Both the position numbers and the translations under genes were made by a program. A DNA stretch of 33,829 bases from assembly GCA_002749535.1 (NCBI GenBank), contig MZZL01000135.1, positions 71,927 through 105,755 on the forward strand, given 5' to 3'. Shown here in pieces: positions 1 to 10,268 of this stretch (position 1 is the first letter of the stretch; each line of letters begins with the position of its first letter). The notes under the pieces were generated by a model that saw only the letters and a list, made by a program, of their open reading frames with translations, made no database searches and was not told the DNA's origin. This DNA comes from Apophysomyces variabilis (taxonomy: Eukaryota; Mucoromycota; Mucoromycetes; Mucorales; Mucoraceae).

Positions 1-431
1 ATTCATAGTAAATCCCACTTAACAAGTAGACATTCACAAATACTAGAAGTGTAGACACATTAGCATCACCAGAAGTAACTTTTACTTGAAGCGATCAGTT
101 TCTAAAGCAGAATATCAGATATTACTAAAAAAAAATACAATAGCTACCATTAGTGAACTTTTGCCACGCTAACGAATTAATCACTATTTTTAGAGCATAT
201 TAGCTACTTTAGCACGTTCACTACTTTTAGAGTGGATTTACTACTTTCAGTGTAGCTTTCACTACTTTTAGAGTAGACTCACTACTTTTAGTACGCACTT
301 CACTACTTTTAGTGAGAAATTCACTACTTTTAGTGATTTTACTACTTTTAGTACAGATTTACTACTTTTAGTGCGTTTTCACTACTTTTAGTGCGTTTTC
401 ACTACTTTTAGTGAGGTCTGTGACCATAGTG
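1..431. mobile_element. CACTA-0: right end of a CACTA-type DNA transposon (cut by window edge)
   Basis: The outer tip, read on the minus strand from 431, is CACTATGGTCACAGACCTCA, a CACTA-type terminus. Inward of it lies an array of short repeats with core CACTACTTTTAGTG (about 181-420). To the right, from 432, sequence resembling a LINE ORF1 begins at once, so 431/432 is the insertion junction. The partner terminus, TSD and genes lie outside the window. The repeat core is nearly the same as in CACTA-2 (20319-27956), so the two elements probably belong to related families. Bases 1-180 are AT-rich element interior with no recognisable gene. Confidence 0.75.
181..420. repeat. Subterminal repeat array of CACTA-0
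   Basis: About ten copies of a 14-base core, CACTACTTTTAGTG or close variants, separated by 2-8 variable bases. Each core is an imperfect palindrome (CACTA, four-base loop, TAGTG). Copies nearest the tip are the most regular; those near 181-250 are degenerate. In known CACTA elements, subterminal repeats of this kind bind an element-encoded protein; here that role is inferred. Confidence 0.85.
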
Positions 432-690
432 GCAGCAGAGGTTCAAGAAAGAGTAGTCATTTTATCTTCTACAGCCTTGGTAGTATTTTCAGTAATAGAA
501 ACTGTAGGAGTATTGATACTAGACAGGCGGGCTTCTAATTCCACCACACAGCAGTGAAGTTCAGCATTTTCTTGGAGTATTGCTTCAAATGAGGTCACTC
601 ATTCAGTTAGGGCAGTCACGACATTTTCAAGCCAGACAATTCAGTCAGCCTCAGGGTTTGGGGGAAGGAGGGGGGAGGCAAAAGATATAC
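432..690 (-). pseudogene. LINE-B ORF1 fragment, broken by CACTA-0
   Basis: Read on the minus strand, this stretch gives a coiled-coil-like segment containing LQENAELHCCVVELEARLSS. It is similar in character and position to the ENQQLHDEVASLHARL segment of LINE-A ORF1 at 11114-10455. Several in-frame stops interrupt it, and at 431 it runs into the CACTA-0 tip. It is therefore the N-terminal part of an ORF1 from a second, related LINE copy. The exact start codon cannot be fixed. Identification rests only on this resemblance. Confidence 0.55.
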
Positions 691-1110
691 TTTTACCTGT
701 TATTAAAAAAAAACTTTTTTTTTCTTTTTTTTTTGATACAAAAAAATAAGCAAAATAGCCAGTAACAAGTAAGTTGAAAAGAGAAAAATCGGATATTATA
801 TATATCACTAAAGGATATATAAAATAACCAAGTTTTAAAGGAAAAATAAAAAGTGAGTTTTTGTTGAGATTTCGCGTTTGTCAAGTATAAAAGTGGAAAA
901 ACTGTTAGAAAAGTGAAAAAGAGATCGCAGGTTTAGCTCAGATTAAAGATTTTGGTTTATTGTAGGAAGTTAATGCAAGCGCCATTGAGGCATTACTGCT
1001 AACTTTGGGAAGCAAAAAGGGGGAACAGAAGCAACTAAAAAAATTCTCAAGGGTTTAATAGAAGAGAAAAAAAAAGGAAGTAAGGAAAGGAGAAAAAAAA
1101 GAAACATGTC
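691..1110 (-). other. Presumed LINE-B 5' leader; no gene
   Basis: AT-rich sequence with A and T homopolymers (for example 704-731 and 1063-1100) lying upstream of the LINE-B ORF1 fragment and adjoining the 3' end of LINE-A. No open frame with family resemblance is visible on either strand. The border with LINE-A near 1108-1128 is set by the end of the ORF2 frame and an AATAA-rich tail. It is approximate. Confidence 0.4.
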
Positions 1111-1128
1111 CTACTATATAATTTATTG

Positions 1129-4100
1129 TTATTGAGGTCCACCCAGCAACTGCAGCTTCAAGGTTGTGCCAGTGTGGGGGAGCAACTCAATAAAACAATG
1201 AAATCATCGTTCTGCACTAGAGGGAGGAGAGAGCCACAAAGAGCTGGCATCAGGTTCAGGCGGATATTTGTTGTCAGGATTGCAAATCACTTCTATATGA
1301 TAGAGGATCATGAGCAGGTCAGGCCAGAAAGAAGGACAAAGGGAACTAGGTTTGACAGGTAAGGCGTTGAGGGCAGTATCAATTAGGTGCATACCAGGAG
1401 TCAGAGGAATTGGCAAGCTATCTCAAAGGGCAGGTGGGATGGCTCAGCAGAATTAAAGGTAATGATGGGAAGTGTGATCCGCAAGACAGGTGCATTCCTT
1501 TGGGCAGCCTGGCAACCAACCCATTCACTACTGGAGGAGACGACTACGTTCAGTGTGGGTGGCAGATACAGTGAGAATAGGATCTATACCCAAGATTGGA
1601 TGGCAAGCTGTGATCAAAACTTGGGGCGTGGCAGTGAAGAAACGGTCAAGCTGTTCTTGATGTATTTGGAGAAAGTAGGACTTAAGGGAGGAAGGGTAAG
1701 GCGATGGAAGGGAAATAAACAAGGGATTTTGGCGCAAATGATTAAGATGAGGAAAAAGAATGACTGGGATAAGGAGAGAAAGGAGGCAATCTGGAGGAAG
1801 AGTTGATGTGCGCAGACAGTATCTGGTCACCAAACAATCAGTACGGAAATGCATGGATGGCAAGTTGCATAAGTGTTTCAGGATGGTGGTGGATGAGGAG
1901 GGGTGACCGCCAATGATCATTCAGAGATATTTGTCCTGGAGTTGTTCAAGAGCCAGAAAATTGGATTGTGTTAACTTGCAAATAGCGAGTCTATACTCGA
2001 ACTTTGGGTGAATGAATTGGGCATAAAGTTTGGCAGACAACAGGAGGCTAAACCCAGACCTGTTGACCCTGAGAGACGTAAGGATTGACATAGCAAGAAT
2101 GGTGGGAGGAGTGCAATACGAGATAAGGGATGAGGTATCAATATCAGCAGAATGAAAGGGAACACCAAAGTATGTAAATTCCTTAACCATCGGTAAGGCT
2201 AAGTCATACAGAGACAGAGGAGAGATGGAATTGGATGCAGGAGGATGATTCAGTATGGCACATTTGGCAGGGTTCCACCAGTAGCCTAAAGAAAAGAAAT
2301 GTGATTGGGCTTGGGAAAGCATCATAAACACAGAATGATATGATCTGAAGATGGCCACATCATCAGCAAACAAAAGTGATATAAGGGCCACTTGAGAGGA
2401 GGAAGCAGAAGAGGAAGAAAAAGAATTGGAAACATTGGGAGAATGGGGAAGACAAACAGAAGTAGTAGAATGGGGAGCAAATGAACAAAGAAGGGAAGGA
2501 AGGAAATTAATATACAAAGAATAAAGATGTGGACTCAACACTGAGCCTTAAAGGACACCAGTGCAAGGGGAAAAGGAATGGGAGACATGGTTAGACAAAA
2601 TAACAGAGATGGTGACATCGTTAAACAAATGGGACAGCAAGAACAAAAGAGGGGGAGGGGAACCATTTTTTGCTAATTCATACCAGATCACTTGATGGTC
2701 TATGGTGTCATAGGCTGCTTTAATATCAAGAAACGCAATGACTGGATAAGAACCATGATAGTGGCAGAAATTTTGCATAAGTTCATGCAGATATAAAGCT
2801 TGATCAAGAGCACTTCTTTGTGGGTGGAAACCTCCTTGTGCAAGGTCTAACAGTGGGGAAAAGTAGGAGAGAGGAATGGCAAGGCATGACTTCATAAGTT
2901 TACAGAGGACTGAAGTTAGGGAGATGGGGCGATAGTTAGAGGGAAGACTAGGATCACCCTTCTTGAACAGGGGACAAACTTGAGCATGACGCCAACTGGG
3001 AGGGACATAGGACCACGCCCAGCAAAGAGAGAAGAGATTAGCCAATAAAGGGGACAAGTGACAAGAGAGTAGTTTCAGCATTTCTACCTTCAAGTGATCA
3101 ACACCAGGGGCCTTTCAGTTGGAAAGATGCTTGAGGCAGGAAGCAATGATCAGGGTCTTGAACGGGCATTCTACAAAAGATAAAAAAGGAAGGGGAGGAG
3201 GGGAAGGAACAAAAGGATGGGAAGAAAGAAGGAGTGAACCATCGTACACTCAGGACAAATGATCGCACATCACCTCTGCAGCTGCTTGGGGTCTATCTGA
3301 GTGTGTAAATGAATGTTGAGCATTATGGCAGTGACAAAAGGACTTGATCTTAGAGGTGGCCTTTTCAAAGTTCACCTCAAAAGAGTGACAATATACGCGC
3401 CAAGATGTTCGTTTAGCCATTTTAACAGCAGATTGAAATATTATCATCGCTTCTTGGTGACAATTCCACTATAGGACTTTATCTATCCCAATGGCTTGAC
3501 GCCATCAGTGGTAACAATGATCGCGACAAGCAGCAGCAGTGGCAATATCTGTGTTCCAGTATTTCTTCCAATCAGCCAGATGAGGAGGTCGAGTATCAAT
3601 AGATGAATCAAGTGATATGTATATTGCATGATTCAATCTATCAGCATATTGGTCAATGGCGTTGTGTGCAGAGGTAACCGTTAGAGGAGGTGAAGAGAAG
3701 GAAGAGGTTTGATTAAGGAATGTAATTATATCAGTTGACAGAGAGGTAATGGCAGCAGAAAAGTGCAAAGTATAGAGGGCGCATGGTTTATCTTCGAGCA
3801 ACTGTGTAAGATGCTAAGTGCGGCGTTGAGGGGGGGATAGGGGCAAGGAAGAAAGGAGGGAAGGATCTAGCATAAAGGAAAAGGACATAAGTTTATGATT
3901 GGAATTAAGAGAGAGATCGAGTTTGATAGACATAGAAGAAGAAATAAAAGAAGAGTGGCAGTTAGCGATAAATAAGTCAATAATACTTTTGAGCAGGCAA
4001 TCATTGTGAAAGGAAAGAAGGGTAGGAACACCATAGGCAAGGGAATAGTTTAAAATTTCGAGTTGATGAGTTGCACACTAGTCTTAAAAAATAGGACCCC

Positions 4101-4557
4101 AGAAATTAGTGTGAGCGTCACCAGTAAGAGCACCAAAGCGAGCATTCATATTACCACAAATAATTGTGTTCAGAGTCAAAGGAATGGAATGAATGAGAGA
4201 AGAAATGGTATGATCATCAAGGGAAGGGGGAAGGTAAAGACACACAAGATGAAGGGGACCAAATTGAAGAACAAGATCATAATTAGAAGAAGAAGGAAGG
4301 TGATAAACAGGAAAGGGATAGGAAGGGAATATAAGAGCAGAAACGCCCATAAAACCGCGGAAACCACCAGTGACACATTTACTATAAAGGTGAAACTGTT
4401 GCCAACTGGTAGGTAGAATAGAGGGGGAAAGAAGCCAGGTTTCTGTAATGAAAAGTATAGAAAATAAGTGGCAGTGTTGAAGAATGTCATTAACTATAGA
4501 TAGCTGCAGACCGTTTGCATTCCAAAGGCCAATAGTGAGTGGTGTAGATTCATTCAT
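1129..4557 (-). pseudogene. LINE-A ORF2: endonuclease / reverse transcriptase, many stops
   Basis: ORF2 nicks target DNA and copies the LINE RNA into it. One continuous frame reads from ATG 4557-4555 to a terminal TAA at 1131-1129, about 1142 codons. The N-terminal part is an APE-type endonuclease (GLWNANGL, then ITETWL, then CGNMNARFG). The reverse transcriptase follows, with KAPGVDHLK near 3114, YRPISLTSVLCKLMKS, AYDTIDHQ, SVLSPHLYSLYIN and the catalytic FADD box (LLFADDVAIF) near 2370. The C-terminal part has GGHPSSSTTILKHL, CLVTRYCLR and MGWLPG. In-frame stops lie at 4084, 4078, 3814, 3505, 3469, 3250, 3115, 2548, 1921, 1528 and 1525 (lowest base of each), at three sites between 1417 and 1480, and at 1204. 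No frameshift is needed anywhere, so decay was by substitution. Confidence 0.9.
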
Positions 4558-4559
4558 TA
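4555..4559 (-). promoter_or_regulatory. TAATG stop-start overlap joining LINE ORF1 and ORF2
   Basis: On the minus strand 4559-4555 reads TAATG. The TAA (4559-4557) ends the ORF1 frame, and the ATG (4557-4555) starts ORF2, sharing the A. This becomes apparent only after CACTA-1 and one TSD copy are removed in thought, since the ORF1 frame then arrives exactly at this TAA. TAATG-type overlaps support termination-reinitiation in some LINEs (SART1 is the known example). Use of that mechanism here is inferred. Confidence 0.65.
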
Positions 4560-4619
4560 TTGGTTATTTGGAAGGGCGGTGCAGGACTAGGCAGTATATG
4601 CATCGAGCATATCATCATC
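4557..4619 (-). pseudogene. LINE-A ORF1, C-terminal piece (beyond CACTA-1)
   Basis: The last 21 codons of ORF1, including the stop. Reading on from the right-hand piece (ends HNDDV at 10266) and dropping one copy of CAC gives a matching frame here, DDDMLDAYTA, then an in-frame TAG (4589-4587), then SCTALPNNQ and TAA. It is short and acidic. The frame match across a 5.6-kb insertion is the main evidence. Confidence 0.65.
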
Positions 4620-4622
4620 CAC
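4620..4622. repeat. Left TSD (CAC) of CACTA-1
   Basis: CAC directly before the left CACTGCGGT tip, matched by CAC at 10266-10268 after the right tip. Three bases is the usual TSD length for CACTA/EnSpm elements. Its short length alone is weak proof, but removing one copy rejoins the LINE ORF1 frame. Confidence 0.7.
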
Positions 4623-4639
4623 CACTGCGGTCAAAAAAA

Positions 4640-4796
4640 GATTCTACCATCGGTAGAAACTTGGTAGAATCTGAGATTCCACCACCTTTCCACCACCTTT
4701 CCACCACTTTTCCACCGCGCGGTGGAATCTCTTCAAAGGTTTGTGGAATGTACCTTCCACCACCTTTTCCACCACCTTTCTACCACCCCCCCAACG
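4640..4796. repeat. CACTA-1 left subterminal repeats
   Basis: Runs of TTCTACCA and TTCCACCA units in both orientations. Examples are TTCTACCATCGGTAGAA (4642-4658), a run of TTCCACCACC units at 4677-4715, and the perfect palindrome CCACCGCGCGGTGG near 4712-4725. The same TTCTACCA/TGGTAGAA vocabulary recurs at the right end. Probably binding sites for an element-encoded protein (inference). Confidence 0.8.
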
Positions 4797-5930
4797 TTCA
4801 ACTATTGGATAAAGTGCTATATGTCAGAAACCATTATATTGATGTTATTGGATCAAGTATTATATATTAAAGGTTACTGTTATATCTTCATTCAATCATA
4901 TTCCTTTCTTTAAACGATTTTATTGGATCAACTTGTTTGAAATGATACATTCTATTGGAGCTAACTGTTCTTATCTAGTCTTTTTAATTGGAAGCTTTTC
5001 CTATCGCATGCATTACTTTAACCAATAAAATATACTCCTTTATCATTCCTAAGGATACTGCTTTAATTGTACATATAAAGAAAAAAATGCTTTTGTTTTA
5101 TTGAAGCTTTTACAAAGTAATATACTATCAATAGCTAATTTTACGATTGGATCTATATAGTCTTACCTAGTTACTAAAGGATAAAAGAAAAATAATTAAA
5201 CACAATGGTTAATAAAATGTATTAAAAGCTAAAACATGTTAGCATACCTAAGACAGCATAGCAATAACAGTTGGCAAGATCCCTGATAAGCCTACAAAGA
5301 GCTACTTCTATATAAATAATCAACATTACAGCATAAAAAAGTTTCTGTACCATTAAAAGTGTGTCATGCTTTTCTATGTCCGGTTTAAAAAGAGGAAAAC
5401 TGTTCCAAATGATAAAAGAAAGTAAAGGTTAGCTAAGCCTAAGTAAGTCAATCAAAGTACCTTAGTTAAAAGTAACAAGCATGCTTACTCAAAGTGTAGG
5501 GAACATGCCAGCTATCAAAAGAAAAAAGAATGAGATTCTGTCAAACAAAAGATAAAAGCTTACCAGCAAAGAACACGGTTTCAGGTCAAGGTTGTATATC
5601 ATTAGGATGATATATCATCAACATTGTGAAAGTGAGTTTGTCGATGAAGAAGTACTGAAACACCATAGAGTGAAAAAAAAAGTAGAGGAAAAAGTTTGTG
5701 AAAGAAAAGGATAAGGAAAAGAAAACGCGAATAACCCCATAAAAAAGAAAAAATTCTTTTCAGAAGCATGTGATATAAATATTGACGCAGTTCCTGGGAA
5801 TCGCGCATACACAATCGCACCTCTTAGAAAAACGTAAAGTTTCAGGTTTGCTAATTAGTTTTTATTCTCTGCCAAAGTAAGATCCACACATAAAGAATAA
5901 AGCACTTAACTCATTCATATCCAAAAAGAA
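4797..5930. other. CACTA-1 5' noncoding region; no gene seen
   Basis: AT-rich interior between the left subterminal repeats and the first ATG of the accessory gene. Short open frames here lack family resemblance, and no promoter motif is compelling. It probably includes the accessory gene's promoter and leader. Confidence 0.5.
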
Positions 5931-6895
5931 ATGTCTTCCAACCAAATATCGTCAAACGAGCAATTGTCTCGCCAAGTCAGTCTTTTGAAGGAAGACCTTC
6001 GTCTCCTTCAAACTGACAACGAGACTCTTCGACAGAGGGTGGATGCGTTGCAAGAGCAGCAGGAGAGAGAAAGATCGTCCAGCGTTATGGAGTTTAGCGT
6101 CTCCGCAGCTGTTGTTGCAGAGGGGTCGCAGCGAACCACTGATGTTGAATTGTCGGTAAGTGTGTTAAGATCCAGATGCAAGGCGTAGCTAATAAGGGCC
6201 GATCGTTAATCCATGAATAGAGAGAGATTCGACACTATGTGGAAGAATTGTTTAAGGATAATAAAGGGTACAAGTACGATGAGCCCTTCAATTCTGATGC
6301 GAACAAGTTGGTCGTGTCTCAATTGAAAACGTACCTTCGGCAACACATGCCAAACAATCGCACTGTGCAAGCAGACCAGAAACTTCACAGCGTGTTGCAT
6401 GATAACTTCAGAAACACAAAGAGAAAGTCTGCTGTTCCGGCAGACAAGAAAAAGGAGATGCAGGTGCGAAAACGGCGCTATCAGCGCGTAACGAAGGCAT
6501 GTCAAAATTCGTTTAAAGGTTTTAAAAAGCTTAGTTTTTTTGGCTGCTTTAGAAACTGGCCCAGAGAATGGATGCTCTCCTTAAAAATAGACGCACTTTT
6601 GAGGAGCGGTATGCAGGTGACATAGATCGCCTCCTTTCACGTGACTGTATGTCCGCGGAAGAGTCCGATGGTGAAGGCAACGCGTCATTACGCGTCAAAC
6701 GCCCGCGCTGGAGATCTGACCAGGTAAGGTTTTCTATGACCGCCGGCCGTTTCAACTGATCACTTCTGGAAGGCGAATGAGTGCCTGGAAGCATTAGATG
6801 GGCTTTGCTCATCAGCAAAGAAGTTTTACACCAAGCATGTAGAAGAAGTAGAAATGGAATGCCCCACAGGATTGCCATCCTGGATGTTAAAGTAA
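5931..6895 (+). CDS. CACTA-1 accessory protein, four exons, possible TnpA-like DNA-binding protein
   Basis: Proposed exons are 5931-6155, 6221-6496, 6553-6723 and 6773-6895. The introns are 65 nt (GTAAGT...ATAG), 56 nt (a GC-AG intron, GCATGT...TTTAG) and 49 nt (GTAAGG...GAAG). All junctions are phase 0, giving 264 residues without a stop. Residues 1-55 are a predicted coiled coil (LLKEDLRLLQTDNETLRQRV). The middle (about 76-167) starts EIRHYVEELFKDNKGYKYDE and ends very basic (NTKRKSAVPADKKKEMQVRK). The C-terminal exons hold an acidic patch, RVKRPRWRSDQ and a final PTGLPSWMLK. I recognise no named family. Plant CACTA elements encode a second protein, TnpA, that binds subterminal repeats; a coiled coil plus basic region beside such repeats makes that role plausible, but it is unproven. 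It converges on the transposase, 102 bp away. Confidence 0.75.
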
Positions 6896-6997
6896 AATAG
6901 GTAAATAGCGTTTATTTAGCGAAATTGAAAGTACTAACTTATAAGACATAGAATAAAAAAAACTTTCTGAAAGGCAGAATGTTTGCTATAATTTTCA

Positions 6998-9900
6998 TCA
7001 GAGTTGGGAACGGTTTTGCAAAGGAATGACGATAAGATTCTCATCCGAACGACGGGTTTTTTCTTTGGCGATCGCTATATGAGAATGGATACGATGGATG
7101 GGTACAACGCAATGTTCATCTAAAGGACCGAACTTATCACGCCAAAGCTCGATACTCTCGTTCTCATAAGCTTGTTGACCGCTATATGCTTCGTACCAGC
7201 GCACCATTGCGAAGACATGTGACGTTAAGCTACCGTTTATGAAGAGTTCGTGTTTGAAGAAGTAGAGAATCTTGCACGGATAGGCGCTTGGGATGAGACT
7301 AAATTCGGTTTCAAAAAGAACTTGGACATGCGATCCTCGTTGTGAACGGCCTTCAGCACAGCGAAACATTTGACCATGCAATTTCAACGTATAGAATTTG
7401 CTTATGGTATTACTGACGAGAGTACTCTGCTGGTTTGCTTGGAGATAATGAACTAGCCTGATGGTTGGATACGCCATTTTGTAAAACCCGATCAAAGCAT
7501 GGTAATGATCTGGACTCATACGGACCTTCTTGAACGACGATGGAAACACGTTAGGGGGAAGAGGCTCGCAACCAGTGGCATGTCTAACAGTTATAGACAT
7601 TTGCACAAAATCGATAGGGTCGAAATTGTCTTCTAATGAAAGCTGAGCAGACGTTGTGCTAGAAGATGGATTATCAATTAGGTCTTTTAGCAAGTCAAGC
7701 TGATTTTGGTTATTGCCAATCTGCGTTGAAACTTGTTGAAGAAAATCCATGGAGCGCGTACGTTCAAGGAATTTTTTAAGAAACGTACTTTCAAAGGAGT
7801 CTTTACGGTTTGTGTCAAGATCTGCCAGAAGGCCGTTATAACGTTCAAAACTAAACACCCAGAAAGCGTAAATAGGGCCGAAATCAAGAACGCTCTCTCG
7901 CAAATGCATGTGCAGATGTTGATTTGGAGTAATCTGCGCGTTTCCTTATAATCGTTTATTGCCTTGACAAAAGCGAAGTAAACACTGGTGGGCAGTGTTG
8001 ATCTCATCTCTTGTAATGGATGGTTTGACGAGCAGGCGGCATGCATCAACAAAGTGTATCCAGTTTGCGAAATGCTCAGCAGGAAGCACTTTGGACAATA
8101 TGTAAGGCGAATAGACTAAACACCATGACTTCCATTCATTAGCTTTCACACTAGGGAAGTTTTTCGATATTTTCTGTGAAAGAGTCGGGAACTGTGGTGG
8201 AGGGAGGACACCATCGGCAAGCTTTTGCATAGCTTCAAGCTGCCTTTCAGCAAAATAACCTTCGTTTGCCCATACTTCCATCATTCGTTTGGCGGTGCCC
8301 AGAAACAAGTTATGCATCGGGTCTACGATTGTAAATCTTACGGCATCAAAGTAAGGAAGGTCATGCAGTGCACTCCATCGTGTTCCTGTAGTCTTTTCTA
8401 ATTTCTTCCGCTCAGCTTCTGTGGATGCACATCGCCAACTCTCAGCATGTCGAAGATTATCTTCTCTTGTTCGCGGGATCCAACTGTCAATGTCAAACCC
8501 TGAGTAATCTATAGATGACGTGCCAGGGATCACGCTGAACTGTCGATTACACTTGTGACATCCACGGGTACTGGCATGCGAGGTAAAGCCATTAATTTTT
8601 CTTGCCGCTGGAATGTCACATGCACTCATACACAATGCAGCGCGCACAGTAACAGGTTCTTGATAACGGTAAGTGGTCATTCTGATACCAAGGTACAAGG
8701 CGTTCAACTCTTCCACTAATGGTTTCAAGTAGTTGTTCATTTCGTAGGTGCTTGGTTCGGTTGGGCCTGGGATAACACCAACTAGAATAATATTGTGAGG
8801 CTTAAAGCGCTCACTGCAAGGTAAGTTATTGATCGCAATGTATATCGCCCCACAAGAATATTGGGAACCATGGAAAGGCTTAAACCAATCGACATTCATG
8901 GAAAGAAGCAAAGATCTTGGACGATCTACAAATGGATCCCGATGTTCATCAAGTATGGACCGCCAAACTGCACCATCGTATATATCTGACAACGTGTCTT
9001 CAAGTGTAGTACGACGTCGCCATTGTTCAATCTTCTCTTCAAAATCTGCTCTTTGAAAAAACATACGCAAGTTGTCCGTGAGCGAATTGTAGAGGAATTC
9101 TTTGCATGGTGATGATTTCAATGGACGATCATTTGATGTAGACTTGAAGAGTGGCTGATCACAAGTCTTGTTACGCTCTCTTTCCTGCGGATGATTAGGA
9201 AAGCGGATGAATGTGCACTTATTAGGTGCATCTTGAGGGAGGTAAAGCGTGTGACATCTTTGACACATCACATATTTTTGCAAATGGCTAGTCAGGGAAT
9301 TGAATCCAGCCTGCTGGCGGAAGCTTTCAATAGTGGATGGAAACTGAAAATTATGACTGAACGCATAAAGAAGCTCATTAAGGAAACGGATGAAAACAGC
9401 CATGCCTCTTCCAACAACGAAGAACAACTGAAAATAGATTACGAAGAGTGCGATGAAGCCAAATGGTACGGCAAAATTCACTTTACAATAAAAATGGTGA
9501 GTTTATTAAAACTTAATAAGGAAACACTACCTGTTGGTGCCGCTCCTGTTTGTGTTTCGGTTTTGCTATCTGCGAGCTCTTCTTCATCCACATATCGAAA
9601 TTCAGAAGCGTCGCCAAATTCAAGCTCCTGTACAACATCCAGTTGTTCCCCTTCATTCTCATAATCAGTGTCAAGATCGAAATGAGTTTCATCTTCATCG
9701 TCAGGCAATTCAAACTCTAAGAATTATATGTTATTATTTGTTTATTGAGGAACTTGTTAACGTAAAGTATTGTTCAGTAAACACGCACCATTATCAATGT
9801 CCATGCTATCATAAGCAGCTGAACTGCCTATGTTAGCATTCACAACATTCGCATTGTTAGCTAATGAGGAATAACTGTTAGGTTTTTAAAGCCATAGTTT

Positions 9901-10054
9901 AATATTCTTTGTGTATACCAGCAAAAGTAGCTGCAATAAGGTCTCTTCGTTCATGTTCGTTTTTCACTCTCTGTGTTACAAGACAGTAGTCTCTATCGCA
10001 ATTGCGTTGCCTGCAATTAGAGCATCGGCATTCAACTAATCGGTTAGAAGGCAT
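6998..10054 (-). pseudogene. CACTA-1 Tnp2-type (EnSpm) transposase, four exons, one in-frame stop
   Basis: Catalyses excision and insertion of the element. Proposed exons on the minus strand are 10054-9919, 9860-9789, 9716-9531 and 9480-6998. The introns are 58, 72 and 50 nt, all GT-AG and phase 1, giving a 958-codon frame. The N-terminus has a CxCxxC cluster (VECRCSNCRQRNC); an acidic exon follows (LPDDEDETHFDLDTDYENEG). A C-x2-C zinc motif (CQRC) lies near residue 205. The Tnp2 core has SMNVDWFKPF (Asp near 329, first catalytic-type acid), VGVIPGP, YLKPLVEELNALYLG, SACDIPAARKINGF, CHKCNR, DPMHNLFLG and, distally, GPIYAFWVFSFERYNG and VRWYEAYSG. A single TAA at 7948-7946, where the family usually has Tyr-Gly, breaks the frame, so I call it a pseudogene although it is otherwise intact. 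Confidence 0.88.
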
Positions 10055-10111
10055 GAGCAATGGTAAAAGAAAACGTTAAAGAAATATAAATAGCAGGTTT
10101 TTGCTGCGGTA

Positions 10112-10130
10112 ACTTATTTTATATATGTTT
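10112..10130 (-). promoter_or_regulatory. TATA-like element of the CACTA-1 transposase gene
   Basis: The minus strand reads AAACATATATAAAATAAGTT about 60-75 bases upstream of the transposase ATG (10054). Position and sequence fit a TATA box. It lies just inside the right subterminal repeats, so transposase binding to those repeats could affect this promoter (inference). Confidence 0.45.
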
Positions 10131-10171
10131 GCTGTTACCACACCATTTGGGGGTAGGAGGAACATGTGAGA

Positions 10172-10252
10172 GGTCAGAGATTCTACCATCATGGTAGAAA
10201 GTGGGTAGAATCTCTGATTCTACCACGTGGTAGAAAGGTGGTAGAATCACCC
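10172..10252. repeat. CACTA-1 right subterminal repeats
   Basis: GATTCTACCATCATGGTAGAA, TGGGTAGAATC, GATTCTACCACGTGGTAGAA and GGTGGTAGAATC follow one another. The long palindromes are inverted TTCTACCA pairs. They mirror the left end and lie about 13 bases inside the CACTGCGGT tip. Confidence 0.85.
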
Positions 10253-10265
10253 TTCAACCGCAGTG

Positions 10266-10268
10266 CAC
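10266..10268. repeat. Right TSD (CAC) of CACTA-1
   Basis: Matches 4620-4622. On the minus strand it supplies the GTG codon of LINE ORF1 (…DDV) at the break. Confidence 0.7.

Larger units (their letters stand above)
4623..10265. mobile_element. CACTA-1: complete CACTA/EnSpm-type DNA transposon, 5643 bp
   Basis: Terminal inverted repeats are CACTGCGGTCAAAAAAAGAT on the left and, read inward from 10265, CACTGCGGTTGAAGGGTGAT on the right. Both are followed by TTCTACCA. The TSD is CAC. Inside are subterminal repeats at both ends, a four-exon plus-strand gene (5931-6895) and a four-exon minus-strand Tnp2-type transposase (10054-6998); the two genes converge. It interrupts LINE-A ORF1. The transposase has one in-frame stop, so this copy is probably non-autonomous or only recently dead. 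Confidence 0.9.

Noticed and set aside
4063..4416. Plus-strand open frames opposite the LINE endonuclease and reverse transcriptase (also 1387-1806)
   Set aside because: They are antisense shadows of ORF2; their Lys/Arg-rich composition is what the reverse complement of the coding strand gives.
7687..8052. Alternative frame spanning the single stop of the CACTA-1 transposase, and a possible intron there
   Set aside because: The only donor-acceptor pair that would skip the TAA gives an intron of about 31-33 nt, shorter than any other in the window. The same frame resumes with typical transposase motifs, so a nonsense mutation is simpler.
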